Positions 8,554 through 15,722 of a stretch of DNA of 41,320 bases are shown here, piece after piece. The translations under genes and the position numbers were made by a program. The notes under the pieces were generated by a model. The model ran no database searches. It saw nothing but the letters and a program-made list of their open reading frames with translations, and was not told where the DNA came from. Source of the DNA: CAZCZR01 sp964503455 (GTDB lineage Bacteria; Bacillota; Clostridia; UBA1381); NCBI GenBank assembly GCA_964503455.1, contig CAZCZR010000010.1:1-41320 (forward strand). Direction: 5' to 3'. How positions within the stretch are numbered: position 1 is the first letter of the stretch; each line of letters opens with the position of its first letter.

Positions 8554-10084
8554 GAAAACCAAGGGGATGCTTCTTACGGCGGGTTTTATGGCGGGAGCCA
8601 CCATGCTTTCAAAGGTGCTTGGACTTTTGAGAAACTCGCTTATGGGCGCGTACTTTGCGGCGGGCGCGGAGGCGGACGCGTTTTTGACGGCGCAAAGACT
8701 CCCTACCACGCTTTTCGATGTGGTAATAGGCGGGGTAATATCCGCGACGTTTATACCCGTGTTCAATGACATCTGGACCCGCGAGGGCAAGGATGAGGCA
8801 ATGGGATTTGTAAACAAGTTCGTGACCTTGGTGGTGTGCGCCTCGGCCGCGATAGCGCTTTTCGGCATACTGTTCGCCAATCAGCTTGTCGGCTTTATGG
8901 CGCCGGACTATTCGCCCGATAAGCATATGATGACGGTGGAGCTTACAAGAATAATGCTGCCGATGATACTGTTCACCGGTCTGGCGTTTTCGTTCGTGGG
9001 ACTTTTGCAGTCCTTCGGCGAGTATAACGTGCCGTCTATAATAAGTCTTGTGTCGAACCTTGCGATAATCGGGTACTTTCTGGTGTTCGGCAACCGCTTC
9101 GGAGTGTACGGTCTGGCGGTGACAATGGTAATCGCGTGGAGCTTGCAGCTCCTTGTGCAGGTGCCGTCGCTGGTAAAGTTCAAAGTGCGATACAGACCCG
9201 ATTTCCGTTTCCGCGACAAGCATATAAAACAGGCGATAGTGCTTGCTCTGCCCATGCTTGTAAGCACATGGGCGCAGCCGCTTTACACGGTGGTGAATAT
9301 GCGCCTCGCGTCCGGCACCGAGGGCGCGGTGGCTATGCTCGACTACGCGAATCAGCTTTATATAATAGTGGTCGGGGTGTTCAGCTTTGTGGTCACAAAC
9401 CTGATCTTCCCGAAAATGTCAAGGGCAAATTCCTCCGACAACGCCGCCGAGGCGCAGAGCCTGATCGTGACCTCCCTGAAGGCGATAGTGCTTATAATAA
9501 CGCCGCTGATGGCAGGCTTTATCCTGCTTTCGCCGTCTGTGACGAGCATCATATACGAGCATGGCGAGTTCGGCCCCGAACAGACAAGCGTCGTCGCATC
9601 GGTGCTGTCGTGCTATTCGGTCGGAATGGTAGGCCTTGCGGTAAACGAGATACTTTCAAAGGCGTTTTTCTCCATGCAGGATTCGAAAACTCCGATGAAA
9701 AACTCTATCATAAGCATGATAGGCAATATAATTCTCGCGTATTCTCTCAGCCGTTTCCTCGGCATACGCGGACTGGCGCTTGCCGCCGCGGGAGGCTCGG
9801 TGATAAACGCGCTTTTAAATCTGTGGTGTATGATAAGGAAAGAACCGGAAATGTTCAAAAAATCAGACGCTGTGGAAGTTGTCAAGATATTCATATCCGC
9901 CGCGGTAATGGCGGTCGTTGTGTGGATAGTGTACAGGCTCATGAATTTCGCCGTGCCGGACGGCTTTGCCGGCCATATAATAAAGGCGGGAGCTTCGGCC
10001 GTTGCCGGAGCGGCGGTGTACGCCGTGATGTGCTTTGTGCTTAAGATAGAACTGGTGCTTGGATTGATAAGAGGGCGCCGCTGA
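8543..10084 (+). CDS. murJ: MurJ/MviN-family lipid-linked glycan flippase
   Basis: A 513-residue MOP-superfamily flippase with about 14 transmembrane helices. Signatures include the N-terminal MAGATMLSKVLGLLRNSLMG, the charged helix-1/2 region (GAEADAFLTAQRLP), and the later LSKAFFSMQDSKTPMKNSI. MurJ moves lipid II across the membrane; relatives move other lipid-linked glycans. The start is TTG 8543-8545, nine bases after GGGGG; a longer in-frame version from 8507 lies wholly within csaB and lacks a ribosome binding site. Position between csaB and an O-antigen-ligase-like gene raises the possibility that it flips the polymer intermediate encoded here and not lipid II, or both. Family is firm, substrate inferred. 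Confidence 0.9.
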   Translation: MSDKKTKGMLLTAGFMAGATMLSKVLGLLRNSLMGAYFAAGAEADAFLTAQRLPTTLFDVVIGGVISATFIPVFNDIWTREGKDEAMGFVNKFVTLVVCASAAIALFGILFANQLVGFMAPDYSPDKHMMTVELTRIMLPMILFTGLAFSFVGLLQSFGEYNVPSIISLVSNLAIIGYFLVFGNRFGVYGLAVTMVIAWSLQLLVQVPSLVKFKVRYRPDFRFRDKHIKQAIVLALPMLVSTWAQPLYTVVNMRLASGTEGAVAMLDYANQLYIIVVGVFSFVVTNLIFPKMSRANSSDNAAEAQSLIVTSLKAIVLIITPLMAGFILLSPSVTSIIYEHGEFGPEQTSVVASVLSCYSVGMVGLAVNEILSKAFFSMQDSKTPMKNSIISMIGNIILAYSLSRFLGIRGLALAAAGGSVINALLNLWCMIRKEPEMFKKSDAVEVVKIFISAAVMAVVVWIVYRLMNFAVPDGFAGHIIKAGASAVAGAAVYAVMCFVLKIELVLGLIRGRR

Positions 10085-10097
10085 AAAAAACAAACCG

Positions 10098-10118
10098 TCG
10101 CAAAACGGGATTTTGCGA
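10098..10118 (+). other. Intercistronic hairpin between murJ-like and ligase genes
   Basis: A perfect 8-bp inverted repeat, TCGCAAAA (10098-10105) and TTTTGCGA (10111-10118), with a 5-base loop. No T run follows, so it is more likely an mRNA-stability or processing element than a terminator. The ribosome binding site of the next gene (GGAGGGG) begins directly after it. Confidence 0.55.
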
Positions 10119-10138
10119 TCAAGGAGGGGAAAAGTATA

Positions 10139-12010
10139 TTGAATAACAGTTTGATATTAACCGCGCTGGGCAGATTTTTCGCAACGCTCGGCAAAAAATT
10201 CCGCGAAAGCGGAGTGCGCGGTCTGTTTGAGAGGATATATATGTTCGTGTCGCGCGCGTGGACGGGAAGCATTTTCGCCGGAGCGTTAAGGCATGATAGC
10301 GGTGTAAGGTGCGAAAGGAGCCTTATATACCGTCTGTGCTTTCTGCCGTTCGCGCTTTTGGAGAAGCTGAACGAGAGGTGGTCGGAAAAGCTGTCCGCCG
10401 CAATGTCGGAAAGCGTATTTCTCGCGCTGGGACGCACCTATATGCAAAACTGCTTCGCGCTGAATACGCGTTTTCTCGGCGTGTGGCTGATAGCCGCCGG
10501 CGTCGGAAGGACGCTTATGTATCCGTTCGCGGGCATATCGCGGCTTATGCTTGCGGCAGCGGCTCTCGGAGCGGTGCTTATGATCGGCAACTTCAATATA
10601 ATGCGTATCATAAATTCAAGCGCGGTGGTGCGCTTTTGCAAAAGCGCCGTAGGATTTTCCGAGCTTGACCTGCTCTTTTTCGACGAGAAGGAAACGGTAA
10701 GGACATCGCGTCTGGTCATGGCGGCGGCGGTCGGACTTGTGTCGGGCGTTATAATGCCGGTGAACGCGCTTTACGGCTTCGCCGTGCCGGTCGCCCTCGG
10801 AGGTATGGCGGCTGTGCTTTATCAGCCGATAGTCGGAGTGTTTGCGGCCGCTGTAGCGGCGCCGTTTGCGCCGACTATGGTCCTTGCGGGACTTTGCCTG
10901 TTTACGGGGATGTCGCTTATACTGCGCTCCGTATACACAAAGGGCTTCAAGTGGAGGCTTGACGGCGTAGGCATGGGACTTATCGTGCTGCTTGTGATAC
11001 TGCTCGTATCGTCGCTGTTTTCGTTCGCTCCGGCGGGAAGCCTGAAGGTGTGGGCGATGTATCTTGTATTTGTGGGATTTTACTTCGTTGTGACAAACTC
11101 TGTCGAAGGAAATAAGGTGCTGTTTTCGCTTATGAGAGTGTTCGTGCTTTTCGGAGCGCTTGTGGCGCTTTACGGCGTGATGCAGTATGTGTTCGGCTGG
11201 ACGACAAACAACGCGTGGATAGACGAGGAAATGTTTGAAGACGCCACCATGAGAGTGTATTCCACCATGGGCAACCCCAATGTGCTTGGGGAATATCTGC
11301 TTGTGGCGATGCCGTTGGCGGCTTTGTTCATGATACAGGACGACAGGAAAAAGCTTTCAAAGTACGTGTATGCGGCTGTGTTTGCGGTAATGGCGCTTTG
11401 TCTGGTGCTTACGCAGTCAAGAGGGTGCTGGCTGGGATTCCTTTTGGCGGCGGCTGTGTTTGTGACCTTCAGGAAAGGCAGGCTTTGGGGACTTGCTCCC
11501 ATAGCGATAGCCGCGCTGCTGTTCGTGATACCGAAAAGCATGATAGAACGCCTTATGAGCATAGGCGATATGTCGGACACATCGACCTCGTACAGAGTGT
11601 TTATATGGATGGGTACGCTTGATATGATGCGCAGCTTCTGGCTCGGCGGCATAGGCATGGGCGAGGCGGCTTTCAAATGCGTGTACCCGATGTATTCCTA
11701 TAACGCTATCGTAGCGCCTCATTCGCATAATACCTTTTTGCAGCTTTGGGTTGAGGGCGGCATAGCGTGTCTGGGCGCTTTCGTTGTAACGATGGCTGTG
11801 TTTGTAAAAAAGCTCGCATCCTTCTTCGGCGCGCTTGACAAAAAAAGCACGGAAGCGACGGCCGCTCTCGCGATAGCAAGCGGCACACTGGGATTCCTGC
11901 TGCAAAGTATGTTCGACTATACCTTCTATAATTACCGCATGATGGCGATGTTTTTCATGTTCGTCGCGTATGGCGTGTGCCTGTATTCGGGAAGGAGGAG
12001 CGGCGAATGA
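10139..12010 (+). CDS. O-antigen ligase/polymerase-like (Wzy_C) membrane protein
   Basis: A 623-residue polytopic membrane protein of the O-antigen ligase/Wzy superfamily, which transfers or polymerises lipid-linked glycans outside the membrane. The conserved segment STMGNPNVLGEYLLVAMP, the arginine in LTQSRGCWLGF and the periplasmic-loop histidines in APHSHNTFLQLWVEGG match the Wzy_C fold. The first roughly 120 residues are an extra amphipathic and polar region before the helices, longer than in typical members (about 400-500 residues). The start is TTG 10139-10141 preceded by GGAGGGG. The stop overlaps the next gene's start in an ATGA arrangement. It probably joins or polymerises the polymer built by the two flanking GT4 enzymes. 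Confidence 0.82.
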   Translation: MNNSLILTALGRFFATLGKKFRESGVRGLFERIYMFVSRAWTGSIFAGALRHDSGVRCERSLIYRLCFLPFALLEKLNERWSEKLSAAMSESVFLALGRTYMQNCFALNTRFLGVWLIAAGVGRTLMYPFAGISRLMLAAAALGAVLMIGNFNIMRIINSSAVVRFCKSAVGFSELDLLFFDEKETVRTSRLVMAAAVGLVSGVIMPVNALYGFAVPVALGGMAAVLYQPIVGVFAAAVAAPFAPTMVLAGLCLFTGMSLILRSVYTKGFKWRLDGVGMGLIVLLVILLVSSLFSFAPAGSLKVWAMYLVFVGFYFVVTNSVEGNKVLFSLMRVFVLFGALVALYGVMQYVFGWTTNNAWIDEEMFEDATMRVYSTMGNPNVLGEYLLVAMPLAALFMIQDDRKKLSKYVYAAVFAVMALCLVLTQSRGCWLGFLLAAAVFVTFRKGRLWGLAPIAIAALLFVIPKSMIERLMSIGDMSDTSTSYRVFIWMGTLDMMRSFWLGGIGMGEAAFKCVYPMYSYNAIVAPHSHNTFLQLWVEGGIACLGAFVVTMAVFVKKLASFFGALDKKSTEATAALAIASGTLGFLLQSMFDYTFYNYRMMAMFFMFVAYGVCLYSGRRSGE

Positions 12011-13128
12011 AGAGGATAAAGGTGACAGAGGTATCAAGCGACACTAATATCGGCGGCGCGGGGAAATGCCTTTTAACTCTTTTGAAAGAGATCGACCGCA
12101 CAAGCTTTGACGTCGGCGCGGTCATACCCAAGAACAGCCTTTTAAAGCCGCACATAGAGGCTTTGGGCGTTCCGGTCATCGAAACCGAGGGCATGGCTGA
12201 CAGATCTCTTGACCGCCGCGATATAGGCGAGCTGAGAAGGATATTCAAAGAGCAGAAGCCGGATATAGTTCACACTCACGCGAGTATGTCGGCGAGAATA
12301 GCCGCGAGGCAGACGGGCGCGAAGGTGGTATACACCCGCCACAGCGTGTTTCCGCCTCCGGCAAAAATATCCCGCGGCATAGGCAAGCTTATAAACGGCG
12401 CGCTCAACAACTATCTTGCCGACAGCATAATAGCCGTCGCCGAAGCCGCGAAGGACAATCTCACCGACACCGGCATAGATCCCGAAAAGATAACCGTTAT
12501 CTTAAACGGTGTTGACGGACTCAAGCCAAAGACCGGCGCCGAAAAGGCGGCGGCTAAAAAGCGGTTCGGCATAGAGGACGGAGAGAAGGTCATCTCGATC
12601 ATAGCGCGCCTTGAGGACATAAAAGGACACGAGTACTTTATCGACGCGGCGGATATTCTTTTGAAGCGCGGAGTCAGGGCGAGGTTTATGATCGCCGGCA
12701 CCGGCTCGTATGAAAGCGCGCTAAAGGCTAAAGCAAAGAGCATGGGGCTTGAAAAAAGCGTTGTGTTTACGGGATTTATCCCCGATGTGGACGCGCTTTT
12801 GGCGGTGACGGACCTTCAGGCGAACGCTTCCTACGGGACAGAGGCGACAAGCCTTGCGCTTTTGGAGGGAATGAGCCTCGGCATACCTGCCGTGGTATCG
12901 GACTTCGGCGGAAATCCGGGGGTCATATCGGACGGCGAGAACGGACTTGTGGTGCCGAAACAAAACGCGCAGGCTCTTGCGGAGGGACTTTACAGGCTTA
13001 TCGCCGACGAAAAGCTTTACAGCCGCATGAGCGAGGGCGCGAAACGGATATTTTCCGAGCGGTTCACGTCGCAGTCAATGACAAGACAGACCGAGAATGT
13101 TTATAAGAAATTAATGAATGTCAGATAA
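12007..13128 (+). CDS. GT4-family glycosyltransferase (second of the cluster)
   Basis: A 373-residue GT-B glycosyltransferase. The N-terminus carries SSDTNIGGAGKCLLTLLKEI, then DIVHTHASMSARIA. The C-terminal donor domain shows IARLEDIKGHEYFIDAA, GTGSYESALKAKAKSMGL, FTGFIPDVDALLAVTDL and LALLEGMSLGIPAVVSDFGG, where the glutamate of ALLEGM is the conserved catalytic-site acidic residue. It is a clear GT4 member and more typical than the first one. The ATG at 12007-12009 overlaps the previous TGA, and AAGGAGGAG sits upstream, so it is tightly coupled to the ligase-like gene. Sugar specificity is unknown. Confidence 0.9.
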   Translation: MKRIKVTEVSSDTNIGGAGKCLLTLLKEIDRTSFDVGAVIPKNSLLKPHIEALGVPVIETEGMADRSLDRRDIGELRRIFKEQKPDIVHTHASMSARIAARQTGAKVVYTRHSVFPPPAKISRGIGKLINGALNNYLADSIIAVAEAAKDNLTDTGIDPEKITVILNGVDGLKPKTGAEKAAAKKRFGIEDGEKVISIIARLEDIKGHEYFIDAADILLKRGVRARFMIAGTGSYESALKAKAKSMGLEKSVVFTGFIPDVDALLAVTDLQANASYGTEATSLALLEGMSLGIPAVVSDFGGNPGVISDGENGLVVPKQNAQALAEGLYRLIADEKLYSRMSEGAKRIFSERFTSQSMTRQTENVYKKLMNVR

Positions 13129-13148
13129 TATATATCGGGAGGAATACG

Positions 13149-13610
13149 ATGAAGAAGAGATTTACTTTTATCGACGGCATTATAACGGCCGTTGTGATAG
13201 CCGCTGTAGCGGCTGCGGGCGTCATGGCGGCGTCAAAAGCCGGCATAGGAGCGGAGCATAAGAGGGCAACGTTTACGGTGCTTTTGGCAAGTCAGGAGCC
13301 GGGCGTTGCGGAGGCTATGACTGTCGGCGACAAGGTTACGCTAAGCTATACCGACAAGGATCGCGGCACGCTTACAGGCATTGAAACAAAGCCTGCCGAA
13401 ACAATGACCTTCGACTCGATAAACGGCGAGTACAGAATGGAGCCGGTTGAAGGCAAGGAGGATGTGTACGCCACCGTGGAGGCTGACGTAAACGTTACCG
13501 ACGAGTACATCAAAACGGGCGAAACGCTTATAAGGGTAGGCTCCGAGATGCCGGTAAGAGGAAAGGGCTACGTGGCAAAGGGCTTTGTCATAACGCTTGA
13601 CGTTGAATAA
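13149..13610 (+). CDS. Membrane-anchored DUF4330-like protein
   Basis: A 153-residue protein with one N-terminal transmembrane helix (about residues 8-28, FIDGIITAVVIAAVAAAGVM) and an extracytoplasmic beta-rich domain. Its pattern of FxxxD at the N-terminus, a short TM helix and the domain text VGDKVTLSYTDKDRGTLTG matches the next gene and the DUF4330 family, whose function is not known. Good ribosome binding site (GGGAGGA) before ATG 13149. It lies 20 bases after the second GT4 gene and 12 before its apparent paralogue, so it is co-transcribed with the polysaccharide genes. Confidence 0.6.
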   Translation: MKKRFTFIDGIITAVVIAAVAAAGVMAASKAGIGAEHKRATFTVLLASQEPGVAEAMTVGDKVTLSYTDKDRGTLTGIETKPAETMTFDSINGEYRMEPVEGKEDVYATVEADVNVTDEYIKTGETLIRVGSEMPVRGKGYVAKGFVITLDVE

Positions 13611-13622
13611 GGAGGGACGGTA

Positions 13623-14108
13623 ATGGATAAGAACGGAAAGCTTTTAGGGAAACTGAATATAATAGATCTGATTGTTATTATAGCCGTTATCGCGGTGATA
13701 GCGGGGATAGGCTACCGCTTTGCGTCGGAGCCGGCGTCCGCGGTAAAGGATAAGGTAACGGTAGAGTATGTGGTTGAGGTAGAGGGTATTCGCAGCTACG
13801 CTGTGGACGCGCTTGCAAAGAAGGGCGTCACCACGGACAAAAAAGCCGCAACAAGGATCGGCGAGATAACCGATGTTGAAACGAAGGACGTGGAGTTTCA
13901 GTCCACCACCGCCGACGGAAGGATTGTAAAGACGTCTTTGCCCGAACGCTATACGGCAGTGGTCACGGTACGCGCGGAGTGCAAGGAGTCGGATGACGGC
14001 TATTATACCGATGACAGCGAGGAAGTGGCAGTGGGCAGAACGGTGGATCTGATAACGAAATATGTGTCGGCCACAGGTCTTGTAAAAAGCGTTAAGAAGA
14101 TAGATTAA
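13623..14108 (+). CDS. DUF4330 family membrane-anchored protein
   Basis: A 161-residue protein starting MDKNGKLLGKLNIIDLIVI, the N-terminal signature of the DUF4330 family, followed by one membrane helix (to about residue 32) and an extracytoplasmic domain with alternating charged strands. The family is often annotated as unknown in Clostridia and Cyanobacteria. Pairing with the preceding gene suggests a duplicated, possibly heteromeric, envelope component; this is inferred from layout and similar architecture. GGAGGG precedes the ATG. It ends 26 bases before the amidase gene. Confidence 0.7.
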   Translation: MDKNGKLLGKLNIIDLIVIIAVIAVIAGIGYRFASEPASAVKDKVTVEYVVEVEGIRSYAVDALAKKGVTTDKKAATRIGEITDVETKDVEFQSTTADGRIVKTSLPERYTAVVTVRAECKESDDGYYTDDSEEVAVGRTVDLITKYVSATGLVKSVKKID

Positions 14109-14134
14109 CATCGCGGCTGCGGAAAGGAGAACGT

Positions 14135-14803
14135 ATGCCCCAGACAAGTCTTGACCCGGGCAAAAGACCGGGCGTACATACGCGCAGAAGAAAAAGACGC
14201 GGGTTTTCGATCGGGAAAGCGGCGGCGCTTTTGTTAGCTGCCGCGGCGGCGCTCGCGCTTATAGGCTACGTTTCCGACTTGCGCGAGCAGGAAAACGAAG
14301 AAAATCTTGACGCGTCGGTTCCCGAATGGATAGACGTCCGGCTGCTGACCCCGAATAAGTATTCGCGCCCCGGCATAGCTTTAAAAAAGGTGCGCGGCAT
14401 AGTGGTGCATTATACGGCGAATCCCGGTTCCACCGCTATGCAGAACCGCGACTATTTCGAGAGCTTGTCTTTGTCGGGCGGCACGTATGCAAGCAGTCAT
14501 TTCATAATCGGGATCGACGGCAGCGTGGTGCAGTGCGTCCCGACGACAGAGATCGCCTACTGCTCCAACAGCCGCAACTCGGACACTGTTTCGATAGAAT
14601 GTTGCCATGCCGATGCGTCAGGAAAGCTTTCGGAGGAAACGTATGCTTCGCTGGTGAAGCTTACGAAGTGGCTTATGAACAAATACGGCCTCGATGCGAA
14701 ATCCGTTATACGCCACTATGACGTGACGGGCAAGCTATGCCCGAAATATTTTGTGGATCATCCGGATAAATGGAAGGCGTTTTTAAAGGAGATAGACGAG
14801 TAA
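14135..14803 (+). CDS. Membrane-anchored N-acetylmuramoyl-L-alanine amidase
   Basis: A 222-residue zinc amidase (Amidase_2/PGRP fold) that cleaves the bond between N-acetylmuramate and L-alanine in peptidoglycan. A basic N-terminus (residues 1-27) leads into a single membrane helix (about 28-46), then the catalytic domain. Predicted zinc ligands are His92 (GIVVHYTAN), His194 (IRHYDVTGK) and Cys202 (LCPKYF), with Lys200 in the usual catalytic position. Orientation is likely N-in, so the enzyme faces the wall. AAAGGAGA precedes the ATG. As last gene of the operon it may make room in the wall for the polymer, or process attachment sites. Confidence 0.9.
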   Translation: MPQTSLDPGKRPGVHTRRRKRRGFSIGKAAALLLAAAAALALIGYVSDLREQENEENLDASVPEWIDVRLLTPNKYSRPGIALKKVRGIVVHYTANPGSTAMQNRDYFESLSLSGGTYASSHFIIGIDGSVVQCVPTTEIAYCSNSRNSDTVSIECCHADASGKLSEETYASLVKLTKWLMNKYGLDAKSVIRHYDVTGKLCPKYFVDHPDKWKAFLKEIDE

Positions 14804-14813
14804 GCGCGGATGC

Positions 14814-14880
14814 GGAAAAACGGATCCGAATCGGCGCTTGCCGGCTCCTGCCGATTTGCGCCGTTCCGTTTTATTTTTTT
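14814..14880. terminator. Bidirectional terminator between amidase and EamA genes
   Basis: AAAACGGA and AATCGGC pair with GCCGATT and TCCGTTTT, followed by TATTTTTTT on the plus strand. On the minus strand the mirrored stem is followed by TTTTT from 14814-14818. It separates two convergent operons, and the plus-strand T tract overlaps the final codons and stop of the EamA gene. Confidence 0.8.
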
Positions 14881-15722
14881 GCCCCCGCCGCAAGCACGCC
14901 CAAAAGAATCAGCGCGCAGCCTGCCGCTTTTACGGCGCTGATGCCCTCTCCGAGAAACAGCGCTCCCGCCGCGACTCCGGTTATAGGCTCGGCGGTTGAG
15001 ATGACGGACGCGGTTCGGGGATCGGTGTATTCAAGTCCTATCTGAAAAAGCGGTATTGCAAGCAGCGACGAGGCAAGGGATATGATAAATGCGCACGTCC
15101 ACGCGTAGGGAGTCAGCGAAAAGGTAAGCGTACCCGAAAACATTCCGTAGACGAATACCACGGCGGAGGTTATCAGACAGACATAGAACGTCAGGGCGAT
15201 GCAGTCCGTTTTTTCAAGACCGCTTTTTTCAAGGTACATCACGTAAAACGCATAAAACGCGCCCGACAGAAGCGCCGTGACGACGCCCGCAATATCGCCG
15301 CTGCCGTTTATATCGGCAAACAACGCGATGCCGGCGGCGGCAAGTATGAGCGAGACGGTTTCCCTGCGGCTGATCTTCTTTTTGCAGATGAAAAATTCCG
15401 CCGTGAAGATGAGAATAGGATATACAAAATGCAGAGTCGTCGCAAGACCCGCCGGGATGTAATTATAGGAGATGTATAAAAGCGTGATCGACATCGCCGA
15501 GCCGAACGTGCCCAAAAGCACAATGCGCTTTAAGGCTTCGCCGCTCACCTTCAGAGTGCCGCGCCTTGCCGCCGCGAAAAACAAAAGCGGCACACACAGC
15601 GACGCCCTCAAAAATGAAAGCGTCAGACCGTTTGCGCCGCCCGAATAAGCGGTCTTTGCCAGAACGGGTATAAGACCGTAAATCACAGACGATGTATATA
15701 AGCAGAGTTTACCTCGGTTCAT
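14871..15722 (-). CDS. EamA/DMT-family transporter
   Basis: A 283-residue membrane protein with ten predicted helices arranged as two EamA repeats, the drug/metabolite transporter superfamily. The first repeat has SFLRASLCVPLLFF and the second ends in DPRTASVISTAEPITGVAAG, the characteristic E-P-(I/L) motif of helix 9. Substrates in this family range from amino acids to nucleotide sugars and cannot be assigned. The ATG overlaps the nadE stop as ATGA, so it is the second gene of the nadE operon, and a link to NAD precursors is possible but not shown. Confidence 0.88.
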   Translation of the reverse strand: MNRGKLCLYTSSVIYGLIPVLAKTAYSGGANGLTLSFLRASLCVPLLFFAAARRGTLKVSGEALKRIVLLGTFGSAMSITLLYISYNYIPAGLATTLHFVYPILIFTAEFFICKKKISRRETVSLILAAAGIALFADINGSGDIAGVVTALLSGAFYAFYVMYLEKSGLEKTDCIALTFYVCLITSAVVFVYGMFSGTLTFSLTPYAWTCAFIISLASSLLAIPLFQIGLEYTDPRTASVISTAEPITGVAAGALFLGEGISAVKAAGCALILLGVLAAGAKK

